DNA of 64,000 bases from Marinobacter manganoxydans MnI7-9 (GTDB lineage Bacteria; Pseudomonadota; Gammaproteobacteria; Pseudomonadales; Oleiphilaceae). Under the pieces are notes generated by a model that was given only the letters and a program-made list of their open reading frames with translations, searched no databases and was not told the origin of the DNA. The number at the start of each line of letters is the position of its first letter. The stretch's first letter is position 1. Of the stretch, positions 24,961-34,058 are shown in pieces. The position numbers and the translations under genes were made by a program. The stretch spans positions 40,404 through 104,403 of the forward strand of contig NZ_AGTR01000011.1 of the NCBI RefSeq assembly GCF_000235625.1. Reading direction: 5' to 3'.

Positions 24961-26744
24961 GCATCACCTCCTTCTTCGGTCGTGGCGCCTGCCTTTGCCT
25001 TTGCCTGAGCCGACTCCGGGCCACCCTCAACAATCACTTTGCGGAACATACCGGCTGCCGCGTGATAGGACAGGTGACAATGGAAGGCCCACTGCCCGGG
25101 TTCATCAACCTCGGTTTCCATATAAACTGTGGTTCCGGGCTGTACGCTGACAGTGTGCTTGATGGGATTCCACTGGCCTGCACCGACCTCGAGAATGGAC
25201 CACATACCGTGAAGGTGCATAGGGTGGGTCATCATGGTTTCGTTCACAAACTTGAAGCGGACTCGCTCACCGTACTGGAGACGAATCGGATCCGCATCCT
25301 CGTACTTAACGCCGTTGATGCTCCAGATATAGCGCTCCATGTTGCCGGTCAGTCGAAGCTCGATTTCCCGGGTCGGTTCCCGGTCTTCATACAGCGGGTT
25401 TTGAGCTTTCAGGTCTGCATAGGACAGGAATTTGCCGCCATTCGCCGCCACGGGCACAAGGCCACTGCCCTTCGCGTAGAACGGATCGCTCGCGCCACCT
25501 TTGGGCATCTCCATGGAATCGTGGTCCATGCCCGCCATGCCCGAATGATCCATCTCCTGCATGTTCGAATGATCCATACCGGCCATACCGGAGTGATCCA
25601 TCCCCTTCATGGACGGGTCGCCCATACCGGACATGCCGTCGGTACCGCTCATATCCATACTGCCGTGGTCCATGCCCGCCATGCTACCGTGGTCCATACC
25701 GGGCATGCCGCCCATGTCCGCCATGGTCAGGCGCGCAGGCTCACGCAGTTGGGGAACGTCCGCTTCCAGGCCCTCTTCCGGAGCCAGCGTTGCCCTGGCA
25801 TAGCCCGAACGACCCATGGACTCAGCGAAGATGGTGTAGGCCCGCGCCTGCCTGGGGCGGACAATCACATCGTAGGTTTCCGCCACGCCGATCCGGAATT
25901 CGTCGACATTGACCGGCTGCACGTTATTGCCGTCTGCCTGCACGACCGTCATATCCAGGCCGGGAATCCGGATGTCGAAATACGTCATCGCCGAGGAGTT
26001 GATGAAACGCAACCGGATGCGCTCCCCCGGCTCAAAGAGGCCGGTCCAGTTCTGCTCCGGCCCCTTGCCGTTGATCAGGCCGGTAAAGCCCTGCAAGTCC
26101 TCGACATCCGCTTTCATCATGCGCATGTCACCCCAGGCTATCCGGTCCCGGACCGTATTCATCAGACCGTTCTCGGACACGTCCGAGAAAAACTCACCCA
26201 CCGTCTGCTGCTGCCGGTTGTAGTAGTCGGGGATCATTTTCAAGTTGCGCATGATGCGGTCGCCGGAATGCGGGTGTTTGTCAGTCAGCTGAACCACGTA
26301 CTCACGGTCGTAACGGAACGGCTCACGCCCTTCGGGTTCGATAACAATGGCACCGTAGGCACCGTCGGGCTCCTGGAAGCCGGAATGACTGTGAAACCAG
26401 TAGGTACCCGCCTGCTGAATGGGAAACCGGTAGGTAAAGGTTTCACCCGGCCTGATGCCTGGGAAACTGATACCGGGCACGCCATCCTGATCGAAGGGAA
26501 GGATCAGCCCGTGCCAGTGAATGGAGGTCATCTCATCAAGGTTATTGGTCACATTGATGGAAACCTCTTCGCCTTCCCTGAAGCGCAGAACCGGCCCGGG
26601 GGATTTGCCATTGTAGCCGATACCCGTTTTGACAAAGTCGCCGGTATCGATTTTTACCCGATCGACTGTGAGGCTGTATTCCCCTGCCAGGCCGATCACC
26701 GGCAACAGCAGAGCCGCAATGCCTGCCAGAAGGGTTGTGTTCAT
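24957..26744 (-). CDS. copA: Multicopper oxidase CopA (periplasmic)
   Basis: About 595 residues; all copper-site motifs are present: SIHWHGLILPF, YWFHSHSGFQ, HPMHLHGMW and FHCHLSYHAAAGM. A long Met/His/Asp-rich insert (repeats of MDHSGM and GMDHGSM type, DNA 25500-25720) supplies extra copper ligands, as in Pseudomonas CopA/PcoA. It oxidises and sequesters Cu(I) in the periplasm. I use the ATG at 26744, which begins a good signal peptide, rather than the TTG six codons earlier. The long open frame on the opposite strand is an artefact of GC-rich coding. Confidence 0.95.
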   Translation of the reverse strand: MNTTLLAGIAALLLPVIGLAGEYSLTVDRVKIDTGDFVKTGIGYNGKSPGPVLRFREGEEVSINVTNNLDEMTSIHWHGLILPFDQDGVPGISFPGIRPGETFTYRFPIQQAGTYWFHSHSGFQEPDGAYGAIVIEPEGREPFRYDREYVVQLTDKHPHSGDRIMRNLKMIPDYYNRQQQTVGEFFSDVSENGLMNTVRDRIAWGDMRMMKADVEDLQGFTGLINGKGPEQNWTGLFEPGERIRLRFINSSAMTYFDIRIPGLDMTVVQADGNNVQPVNVDEFRIGVAETYDVIVRPRQARAYTIFAESMGRSGYARATLAPEEGLEADVPQLREPARLTMADMGGMPGMDHGSMAGMDHGSMDMSGTDGMSGMGDPSMKGMDHSGMAGMDHSNMQEMDHSGMAGMDHDSMEMPKGGASDPFYAKGSGLVPVAANGGKFLSYADLKAQNPLYEDREPTREIELRLTGNMERYIWSINGVKYEDADPIRLQYGERVRFKFVNETMMTHPMHLHGMWSILEVGAGQWNPIKHTVSVQPGTTVYMETEVDEPGQWAFHCHLSYHAAAGMFRKVIVEGGPESAQAKAKAGATTEEGGDA

Positions 26745-26840
26745 GGTTTTGATTGCTCCCAACTACAAAACAGTCTATGAGGAACGCCCGCCAGGCCGAG
26801 GATTTCGCCGGCGCGGCGGGAGCGGTTGATCAGAAAGGGA

Positions 26841-27401
26841 TCAGTCGAAATCCACTTCGCCATACATACCGGCCTGGTAGTGCCCGGGCACGTTGCAGGC
26901 AAACTCGATATCACCTTTATCGGAAAACTTCCAGACCACTTCCCTGCTCTGCCCCGGCTCCAGCAATACGCTGTTCGGATCGTTGTGTTTCATGGCCTTG
27001 CCATTCCCCATATCCATTTCCATCATGTCGCGATTGAGCGTGCCGCCCTGGATAATCCCGTGCTCAACCATCATCATCATTTCCTTCTGATGGGCTTCGT
27101 GCATGGCGGGCGTGCCGATATTGAATTCGTGAACCAGGTTACCCTTGTTCTGTACCACGAAGCGCACGGTTTCCCCGGGCTTCACTTCAATCGAGTCCGG
27201 CTCGTAGTAGTTGTCATGCATTTCCACGGTGATTGTCCGGGAGGCTTCTGACGCTTTGCCCGGCTCACCAGTCGCCGCGCCGTGCCCGCCGCCATGTCCG
27301 CTGCGTCCGCTGCCATGCCCTTCGCCGTGAGCACCTGCGGCAAATGCCGTTGCGGACATTGAGATCGCGGCTGCCGCCACCAAGAACTTTGATGCACTCA
27401 T
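26841..27401 (-). CDS. copI: Periplasmic cupredoxin-like copper protein (CopI type)
   Basis: The 186-residue product has a signal peptide, a His/Gly-rich stretch (GEGHGSGRSGHGGGHG) and a cupredoxin domain with DNYYEPDSIEVKPGETV, a Met-rich loop (KEMMMMVEHG) and a blue-copper C-terminal site FACNVPGHYQAGM (Cys, His and Met ligands). This arrangement matches CopI of other copper-resistant Gram-negatives. AGGAGA precedes the start. It is the first gene after the CopR box at 27499. Confidence 0.87.
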   Translation of the reverse strand: MSASKFLVAAAAISMSATAFAAGAHGEGHGSGRSGHGGGHGAATGEPGKASEASRTITVEMHDNYYEPDSIEVKPGETVRFVVQNKGNLVHEFNIGTPAMHEAHQKEMMMMVEHGIIQGGTLNRDMMEMDMGNGKAMKHNDPNSVLLEPGQSREVVWKFSDKGDIEFACNVPGHYQAGMYGEVDFD

Positions 27402-27498
27402 CCCATCTTCTCCTGCAATAATTTATAGTAAGCGCTGGTCACACTTGCCCCGAAACTTGAGCAATGTCCAGAATCGGCTGATACCATCGCTCACTAAC

Positions 27499-27515
27499 CT
27501 GAATTCTTGCTGAAA
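27499..27515 (-). promoter_or_regulatory. Predicted CopR box for copIAB
   Basis: Read toward copI: TTTCAG-CAAGA-ATTCAG followed by GTTAGTGAGC and then GATGGT/TGGTAT as a weak -10. It is about 98 bases from the copI start and points away from copR. Confidence 0.75.
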
Positions 27516-27532
27516 ATACCAAAATAATTATT

Positions 27533-27549
27533 ATTCAGGCTGGATTCAG
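27533..27549 (+). promoter_or_regulatory. Predicted CopR box for copRS (autoregulation)
   Basis: Read toward copR: ATTCAG-GCTGG-ATTCAG, 50 bases before the copR ATG. It is back-to-back with the copI box 17 bases away, so one regulator could control both directions. The -10 on this side is not clear. Confidence 0.7.
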
Positions 27550-27599
27550 GCGCTTCAGCGAGACTGCGCCGGTCATATTGCCACTGGAAAGGAACAACT

Positions 27600-28265
27600 A
27601 TGCGATTACTATTGGTCGAAGATGATCGCTTGCTTTCACAAGGCCTCACACGCCAATTAGAGAAATCAGGGTTCAGTGTGGATGCCGCCTACACGGCGAA
27701 AGAGGCTATCGTTCTTGGCGAGCAGGAGGATTACCGGATAAGCATACTGGATCTGGGCTTGCCCGATGGTAACGGTCTGGATGTGCTGAAAAAATGGCGA
27801 GCGAACCGCGTCAGCTTTCCTGTATTGATTTTGACTGCAAGGGACGATTGGCATGATAAGGTCAATGGTCTAAAGGCCGGGGCAGACGACTACCTGGCCA
27901 AGCCCTTCCAGACCGAAGAGCTGATCGCCCGCCTTAACGCCATAGTGCGTCGAAGCGAAGGAAGAGTCCATTCCCTGGTAAAGGCCGGCCGCTTTGAATT
28001 GGACGAGAATCGCCAGAGCCTGAAACTGGAGGGAGGCACGGAACACCCCCTGACAGGCACCGAGTTCCGCCTGTTGCGCTGCCTGATGAGCCGGCCTGGC
28101 CAGGTTTTCTCGAAAGAGCAGCTGATGGAACAGCTTTACAACCTTAATGACAACCCGAGTGAAAACGTCATCGAGGCCTATATCCGGAGGCTAAGGAAGC
28201 TGGTAGGCCCCAAAACCATCTCAACACGGCGCGGCCAGGGGTATCTGTTCAACGATGTTTCATAG
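27600..28265 (+). CDS. copR: OmpR/PhoB-family response regulator, probable CopR
   Basis: The 221-residue product has a receiver domain with the acidic pocket (VEDD at 6-9), phospho-acceptor D51 in SILDLGLPDG, T/K residues in LTARD and AKPF, and a C-terminal winged helix ending TRRGQGYLF. The sequence is closest by eye to the PhoP/QseB/CopR group. AAAGGAACAACT gives a ribosome-binding site. It overlaps the sensor gene by 11 bases. Being divergent from copIAB with paired boxes, it is the best candidate to bind the DTTCAG repeats; this binding is inferred. Confidence 0.88.
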   Translation: MRLLLVEDDRLLSQGLTRQLEKSGFSVDAAYTAKEAIVLGEQEDYRISILDLGLPDGNGLDVLKKWRANRVSFPVLILTARDDWHDKVNGLKAGADDYLAKPFQTEELIARLNAIVRRSEGRVHSLVKAGRFELDENRQSLKLEGGTEHPLTGTEFRLLRCLMSRPGQVFSKEQLMEQLYNLNDNPSENVIEAYIRRLRKLVGPKTISTRRGQGYLFNDVS

Positions 28266-29586
28266 GAAACCAGCGTCAGTCAAGGGAACTCTGCTTGCCC
28301 TGCTATTGCCGGCCAGCATTGGCCTGATGGTTCTTGCGTGGCTGGTGCACGGCTTGTTGCTGGAACGGATGTCCAGGGAATTCGTTGAAAGCAGGCTCAA
28401 GGACGAAGTCGCGTTCCTTGTACACCAGATTCGCACGTCGAATGGTCGCGTGGATACGCTCCAGACCGGTGATTACTTCCAGGATGTCTTCCATCACGCC
28501 TTTGCCATACGGTCGCCCTCCGGGACAATCATTTCGCCCGAGGCCTGGGCGCCTCTTTTAACGCCCTTGATTGAGTCCGGCAATGACGGAACCCTTCGGG
28601 TGCACGACACAGAAATAGCTGACGCACCCTCGGATATCCTTGCCTATCGAAAATCCTTCCAGGTAGGCGAAACGCCTATCACTGTGATTGTCTCCGAGGA
28701 TCTCGGCGCATTGAAACGCAGTCAGGCAGAACTGCATGCCTGGACTGCCATCGTCTCCGTTTTGCTGATACTGCTTCTGGTCGCCGTGATCTGGTTCGGC
28801 ATTACCCTATCCATGCGCCCTGTTGTAACACTCAAGGCTGCACTAAAAAGGCTCCAGGATGGCAAAATTTCGCGTATTGACGTCCAGTCTCCCGAGGAGT
28901 TTCAGCCCCTTGTGGAGCAGCTCAACCAGTTGCTCGACTCTTTGGATCAGCGACTGGAGCGCTCACGAGACGCCCTGGCAAACTTGTCCCACAGCGTTAA
29001 AACACCCATCGCAGCTGTCCGGCAGATTCTGGACGACAAAAGCCACCCTCTAAACAACGATCTGAGACACCAGATGGCAGCCCGGCTGAATGACATCGAC
29101 AAACAGCTTGAAGCGGAAATGCGGCGCAGTCGTTTCGCCGGCCCGCAGGTTGGAAAAAGTGCGTACCCCTTGAAGCAGGCCCGGGATCTTCTTTGGATGC
29201 TAGGCCGTTTGTACCCGGAAAAATCCTTTGAGCTGTCCAGCGCCCTTCCCGAGGAAAGCCGCTGGCCGGTTGAAGAGCATGATTTGAACGAGATCCTGGG
29301 AAATTTGCTGGATAACGCGGGAAAATGGTCGAACAGTTACGTTGAACTTTCCTTATCACAAGACAACGGGTTAACTCGCATGGTCGTGACCGATGATGGC
29401 CCAGGAGTCAACGAAAACGAAATGACCAGCCTGGGTCAGCGCGGGCTACGTCTGGACGAACAAACACCGGGGCACGGCCTTGGGCTCGCCATAGCGAGAG
29501 AAATCGTTGAGCGTTACGGTGGGCAGGTTACCTTCTCAACAGCTTCTGGTGGCGGCTTGCAAGTGACTGTCGAGATTCCTAATTGA
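28255..29586 (+). CDS. copS: Sensor histidine kinase, probable CopS
   Basis: The 443-residue product has two membrane helices (about residues 13-35 and 160-185) around a 125-residue periplasmic domain, a HAMP-like segment, H-box LSHSVKTPIAAV, N-box NEILGNLLDNAGKW, and G-boxes DDGPGVNENE and GHGLGLAIA. It is related to PhoQ-type kinases rather than to canonical CusS. Presumed to sense periplasmic copper because its partner lies beside copIAB. No metal motif is obvious in the sensor domain apart from scattered His. Confidence 0.87.
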   Translation: MFHRKPASVKGTLLALLLPASIGLMVLAWLVHGLLLERMSREFVESRLKDEVAFLVHQIRTSNGRVDTLQTGDYFQDVFHHAFAIRSPSGTIISPEAWAPLLTPLIESGNDGTLRVHDTEIADAPSDILAYRKSFQVGETPITVIVSEDLGALKRSQAELHAWTAIVSVLLILLLVAVIWFGITLSMRPVVTLKAALKRLQDGKISRIDVQSPEEFQPLVEQLNQLLDSLDQRLERSRDALANLSHSVKTPIAAVRQILDDKSHPLNNDLRHQMAARLNDIDKQLEAEMRRSRFAGPQVGKSAYPLKQARDLLWMLGRLYPEKSFELSSALPEESRWPVEEHDLNEILGNLLDNAGKWSNSYVELSLSQDNGLTRMVVTDDGPGVNENEMTSLGQRGLRLDEQTPGHGLGLAIAREIVERYGGQVTFSTASGGGLQVTVEIPN

Positions 29587-29603
29587 CCCTCTATCTGACG
29601 CTT

Positions 29604-30152
29604 TTAAAGGGTCGACGAATTAGCCAGACGGGACACTGTATATGTATATGTGGCTAGCTCCCTGACTGAAAGGTATTGTTCGTTAACAGAATAAGCGTAA
29701 TCGGGAGTAGTAACGATTTTCCTCTCCTTTAATGGCATAGCGACCCTTGGCAAAGAAACTCTACCCAACTCAATCCTGGGGAAAGGCTTCCCACCGGGAG
29801 ACTGCAGTTCACGATAGCTTTCCGCGACACTAACCCTCGTAGCGTCGTCGATGGGGAAAACTGAAAAGATTTCTCTGTCAGAAAGCGACGAACTCTCTTC
29901 GCCAGCTCCGATCCCTGAACCCTTCACAGAGGCAACCATCAGTTTCCCGATGTCTCCGGCAAGCAATTCATATCGCTGGACATGCAACTGGTTATTAATA
30001 AACCTTATGGCAACATTTTCTGTTTTTCCGGTTTCTTCCCGTAGCTCCTCCCCGGAGACCTCGAAAAGTTGTGAGTAGATCTTCGTGTATTGCCCCTTGC
30101 CTGAGATGTCCCGATCCTGCCCCCATACCACTGCAATCTCAGGATGCGGGTC
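29604..30152 (-). pseudogene. 3' fragment of an FG-GAP/VCBS repeat protein fused to a transposase
   Basis: The frame from HPEIAVVWGQDRD onward aligns by eye with the gene at 32391-33833 at the NPEIVAVWGKN repeat, and onward through the C-terminal part (PIDDA, then a proline-rich strand region). The 5' half is missing; instead the frame is continuous with the N-terminal half of an IS4-family transposase (junction near 30152). This looks like a deletion between an insertion sequence and a neighbouring gene. The resulting chimera is unlikely to function. Confidence 0.7.
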
Positions 30153-30500
30153 CACCCGCACCATGGAGCCATCGATGGCCAGCAGGCGTAGTCCCTGCGC
30201 ATCCAGTTGAGCCTGAATGGCCTGGTTCAGGGCCTCGAACACGGCCGGATCCAGCTTTTGGCGGGCCTTGCAGAAGGCAGAGGCGGTCACGTGACAGGAC
30301 TCCAGGGCAGCATCGGTGACCTGCTGGAAGAAGCCGTTCAGTTCGGTCTGCAAGGCGGACTGGGGTTGGTTGAGCAGGAACAGCACCAGATGCTTGAAGG
30401 TCAGGTGGCAGTGGCGGGTGAAATCCTGACGGCGCTGACGGTGCTGGGCGATAAAGGCGGGACCATCAAGCAGGTTGGTTATTTTATGTACAATTTTTGG
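30153..30500 (-). mobile_element. IS4-family transposase, N-terminal fragment
   Basis: On the minus strand the frame encodes LLDGPAFIAQHRQRRQDF, HLTFKHLVLFLLNQPQSALQ and LRLLAIDGS, the N-terminal part of an IS4 transposase including the first catalytic Asp of the DDE triad. The catalytic core after IDGSMVRV is lost. No start codon of normal type remains in frame upstream of GTG at 30386, and no terminal repeats could be assigned. Confidence 0.7.
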
Positions 30501-30589
30501 TCAGGACCTGGCTGGGGGTGTCAACCGTTGGCTTTTGTGGGTGTTTCATAAGGAGTGTGTGAGCGATAATTGTATGGTATTTATCGATA

Positions 30590-30830
30590 AAAGTCACTAA
30601 TTCAATGACGTTGGCTGTGGATCAAGCGGCAGGCCATATACATCAGTTCCTGCATGACCGCTCTCAAGCGGCGGCGTTTGGCCGGGTGCCGTATCGGAAC
30701 ATCCGGGCTGAGGAAGGCAATTGCTTGATGCCCATAGCCGACTTGAAGAACGGGTCGGTGCGGACGGTTTTCGTCGGTCGACCAGAATGGGGAGACAGCA
30801 AAGGACTATTAAAGTTCAATAATTATTTGA
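30590..30830 (-). mobile_element. IS1380-family transposase remnant, internally deleted
   Basis: On the minus strand one frame reads VRTDPFFKSAMGIKQLPSSARMF (an IS1380 N-terminal motif, quoted in part) and the next frame reads RRRLRAVMQELMYMACRLI, typical of the C-terminal end. About 300 residues between them are missing. A different family member from the element at 33959-35675, because the sequences are not close. Confidence 0.55.
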
Positions 30831-30905
30831 CACGCTAAAACCGGCATGCTTTGCTAAGCAGACCAATAACAAAAATGCTATAAAAAGCATTACAGGAGTA
30901 CGCCT

Positions 30906-32315
30906 ATGTCTAAGTCTACTAAGCCCGTGTCTTTCAAGAAATTGACCCTTGCCACTGCGATATTGGCATCACTCGGCCTCGGAACGGCCCAGAGTAACGC
31001 CGCAGAGCTCGAGTTCTTTGGTACCGCCAAGATCAAACCGACCTATTACTCCAATTTTGACTTTGATGACCAAAAAGAAGATGGCGCGACGCTCAATGAA
31101 GGGGGCCTTGTCAGTGGTAACGGCGCTCATACCCGTTCCGAAACGCGTCTGGGCTGGAAAGCCGCCGGCGATGACTGGTCGGTCAAGATGATCGCAGAGG
31201 CCGATCAGACCCTGACCAAAGACAACGTTGACCGGAGTTTTTATACTACAGCAGAAAAGAACGGCCTGCCCAACGCGGGTGGCGAATTCGGTATCGAACG
31301 CGCCGAGTTCCTCTACTCGCTTGCGCCGGCTGTGCAGCTGCAGGCGGGCTGGGACATACGCTATCTCGATCTGCAGTCCGGCGGCCTTCTGTACGGTGAC
31401 GATCACCCGTTCGTCGGCTTGCGGGGCAAGAACAACGATACCAGCTACGAAGTGCTCTATATTCCGATCAACAATAGGGTAAATACCGGCTCCAGTGAAG
31501 CAGGAGACTGGCGCGTCTACAGCGCCAAGGTAAGTCAGAAGGTAGCGGAATGGACGCTCAGCCCGATCCTGGCGTATAGCGATAACGTCGATAGAAATGC
31601 CGATGTGACCTATTTCGGCCTGGAAGGCTTCGGCAAGATTGGTGGTGCCAACCTGTCGTTTGAAGTGATCGGCGCCGATGGCACTGTCGGTGAGCGTGAC
31701 CTGAGCTCCGCGGCTGCCTACGCCGGTATCGAACTCCCTGTCAACGACAGCTTCAGTCCCTATGTGGCGGTCAGATATACCCAGGGCGACAGTGACGCAA
31801 CCGACAACAAGGTCGAAGGCTTTAACGGTATCACCGATATCGGCCGCTTCAGTGGCCTGATGGGCATGGACGGCAACATCCTGGGCGAAAACCTGAGCAC
31901 CGGTTATGGCGCAACACTGTATGCCTACTCGCCGGAGCGTACTGGCGGCGCGGGCGTACAGGGTTACGGCGGCATCGGTAACGGTGCATCGGGTATCAAC
32001 CCGGGGTCGCAGATCCTCGCGTTCGGCACCAAGGGCGCGTTAGCCAGTGTGGCACCGAACCTGTCTTACAAGGCGCAGCTGTTCATGATCTGGTTTGATG
32101 AAACCAGCAACCTGGTCAATGCCAAAAACCCCGGCCAAAAGGTTGATGATTATGCCGGTACTACCGTGGATCTGCAGCTGAAGTACGCCTTCAACCAGAA
32201 CTTCTCGATGGATTACATCCTCTCGACGTTCGTTCCGGGTGACGGCATTCAAGATCAGACCAACTCCAATGATAGTGCCTACGTTAATACGCTGAGCATG
32301 AACTGGGCGTATTAA
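30906..32315 (+). CDS. Putative outer-membrane beta-barrel protein
   Basis: The 469-residue product has a signal peptide ending SNAA-EL, long alternating amphipathic strands and the C-terminal strand TLSMNWAY. It is probably a porin-like barrel, but I do not recognise the family. GGAG lies upstream of the ATG, and a 6-base hairpin AATGCT/AGCATT sits just before it (30873-30895), overlapping a TATAAA-like -10. It forms a pair with the FG-GAP gene downstream, separated by a strong terminator. Confidence 0.7.
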   Translation: MSKSTKPVSFKKLTLATAILASLGLGTAQSNAAELEFFGTAKIKPTYYSNFDFDDQKEDGATLNEGGLVSGNGAHTRSETRLGWKAAGDDWSVKMIAEADQTLTKDNVDRSFYTTAEKNGLPNAGGEFGIERAEFLYSLAPAVQLQAGWDIRYLDLQSGGLLYGDDHPFVGLRGKNNDTSYEVLYIPINNRVNTGSSEAGDWRVYSAKVSQKVAEWTLSPILAYSDNVDRNADVTYFGLEGFGKIGGANLSFEVIGADGTVGERDLSSAAAYAGIELPVNDSFSPYVAVRYTQGDSDATDNKVEGFNGITDIGRFSGLMGMDGNILGENLSTGYGATLYAYSPERTGGAGVQGYGGIGNGASGINPGSQILAFGTKGALASVAPNLSYKAQLFMIWFDETSNLVNAKNPGQKVDDYAGTTVDLQLKYAFNQNFSMDYILSTFVPGDGIQDQTNSNDSAYVNTLSMNWAY

Positions 32316-32346
32316 ACCGGTCATACGAACAGCGATCAAGTAGCAA

Positions 32347-32381
32347 GGCAAACGATACCTTTGTATCGTTTGCCTTTTTTT
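32347..32381 (+). terminator. Rho-independent terminator between barrel and FG-GAP genes
   Basis: Perfect 12-base stem GGCAAACGATAC/GTATCGTTTGCC with a CTTT loop and seven Ts. It ends exactly where the GGAGG ribosome-binding site of the next gene starts, so the downstream gene depends on read-through or on its own promoter. Confidence 0.9.
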
Positions 32382-32390
32382 GGAGGCAAT

Positions 32391-33833
32391 ATGATCGGCA
32401 TCGCTCAGATCAATTCCAGGCTCCCCGTCCTGCTCATTTGGCTGCTGTCTGTCGCCTGGCTGCCAACAGCCCATGCGCAATGGGCTCAGACAGAGAAATC
32501 ATTAGCCGCGTGGGACGGTAACAAAACCATCGATTTCATCATGACCGGTGATGACCGCAGGCTCGCCCTGGAGTCACTGGAACTGCTGCGACGGCTCGTT
32601 AGTCTCGGCTATCAGATAACCCTGGGGCGACATGCCGACTCTCCGGTCAGTGCGCTGGAGTTGCGCTTAACCGTGACAAACGGGATGGCGACACTGGTGC
32701 TTAACCGTACGCGGGACGGCATGACCATCGGCGCTGAACAGCGGCAGCTTGCCGGGGCGACGGCCACGAACTACGCCAATAAGACGGTGCGGCCGGCTAG
32801 CCGACCGTCGGTTGGCAACTTTGTCCCTGACCGTCGTATTGACCTGAATCAACAGCCGCTGCGCATTGTTTCATTAAATCAGCCTAACCCCGATATTTTG
32901 CGGGTGGCGCTGTTAGATTCGAAGGGGTTATCGGTCTATGACATTGATAACGGACAGGTTTTAAAGCCGGTCGCTGAATTCAGACCGCCCGATACGAACC
33001 TGGACGCTTTGTACCTGGATGCCGGCGATATTGACGCGGACGGCAACCCGGAGATCGTCGCAGTATGGGGCAAGAATAATCTGGCTGCTTTTGATGGCAT
33101 CGATACCAGGCTGCATGCCTGGGTATTGGCTCTGGACGACGGCGCTCTTAGGCCGGTCAGCGATGATTTGCAGGCCTATCTGCGCATTAACAACAATACC
33201 GCCTATCTGCAACGGCGCGGGGTTTATGAGGCTTTTGCGGGCAAGGTGCACCAACTGGAAGGCAATGACGGCGCATTCAGCATTGCCAAAACACCGGCAT
33301 TCCTGGGGTTAAATAATATTTATCGGGACACCCCCATTGACGACGCATCCGCGTTCTCATTCGATGATAATGACCGGTTATTATATCGGAGCGGTTTTGG
33401 ACAGCCGCAAACGGAGGTAACGAGCGCACCCTATTCAGACTCGCTGGGAGAGATCACATTTCCTGTGGTCTACGTGAAACTGGAGCAGCCGGAGTATCCA
33501 CTGGGGCTTGCTGAGAGTGATCGCGTCCTGGAGCGGGCGGTCCCGCTGGCACGGCGAGTGCAAATCAAGGGTGATATCGCTTATACCCAGGTGCGGGGCC
33601 GAAAAACGTCTCTGTTCGGAACCAAAGCGGAAGGGGCGGATCGGATAGTGGCAATCGATAGTCGCTCAGGACAGGTGTCAGAGCCATTTGCCGCCGTGGG
33701 GAACTTTATCCTCGACTTTACAGTAATGAAGGGCCCCAATAACGCCCGCCTCGCCATTTTACTGCTAAATGACAAACCCGATGGTTCAGGTCGGTCGAGT
33801 CTTCGTATTCAACAAGATTCTACCAACCAATAA
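32391..33833 (+). CDS. Secreted FG-GAP/VCBS-repeat protein
   Basis: The ATG at 32391 follows GGAGGCAAT and begins a signal peptide cleaved near AHA-QW. The 480-residue product has an N-terminal domain (about residues 25-140) and then FG-GAP/VCBS-like repeats, for example GDIDADGNPEIVAVWG. Such repeats form calcium-binding propellers at the cell surface or in the periplasm. It pairs with the barrel gene upstream, and a C-terminal homologue survives as a fragment at 29604-30152, suggesting the pair was once duplicated. Function unknown. Confidence 0.72.
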   Translation: MIGIAQINSRLPVLLIWLLSVAWLPTAHAQWAQTEKSLAAWDGNKTIDFIMTGDDRRLALESLELLRRLVSLGYQITLGRHADSPVSALELRLTVTNGMATLVLNRTRDGMTIGAEQRQLAGATATNYANKTVRPASRPSVGNFVPDRRIDLNQQPLRIVSLNQPNPDILRVALLDSKGLSVYDIDNGQVLKPVAEFRPPDTNLDALYLDAGDIDADGNPEIVAVWGKNNLAAFDGIDTRLHAWVLALDDGALRPVSDDLQAYLRINNNTAYLQRRGVYEAFAGKVHQLEGNDGAFSIAKTPAFLGLNNIYRDTPIDDASAFSFDDNDRLLYRSGFGQPQTEVTSAPYSDSLGEITFPVVYVKLEQPEYPLGLAESDRVLERAVPLARRVQIKGDIAYTQVRGRKTSLFGTKAEGADRIVAIDSRSGQVSEPFAAVGNFILDFTVMKGPNNARLAILLLNDKPDGSGRSSLRIQQDSTNQ

Positions 33834-33958
33834 CCACCCGCAGCTCGGGTAATGTAATGGTTGACGGGCAGCGCCGCCGTTCTTGGTGTCGAAGTGGGGA
33901 CGACGTTCGCAGTTCTCGTGAATCAACCGGTCATAAGTGAGGCACCGTCATCAACTTA

Positions 33959-33975
33959 ACCCGAATTATTCATAA
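33959..33975 (+). repeat. Left terminal inverted repeat of the IS1380 element
   Basis: CCCGAATTATTCATAAA; it mirrors the right end with two mismatches. Confidence 0.85.
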
Positions 33976-34058
33976 AAAAAGGCGAACCTTGTTTATCCCA
34001 TTGATATAATGGGAGTTAGACCAATAACGCTTCGGAAGAAGCTAAACAAGGCTCACCC

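Noticed and set aside
24903-26780. A 625-codon open frame antisense to copA
   Set aside because: It lies opposite a multicopper oxidase with every copper ligand intact, has no ribosome-binding site, and its composition is that of a shadow frame in GC-rich DNA.
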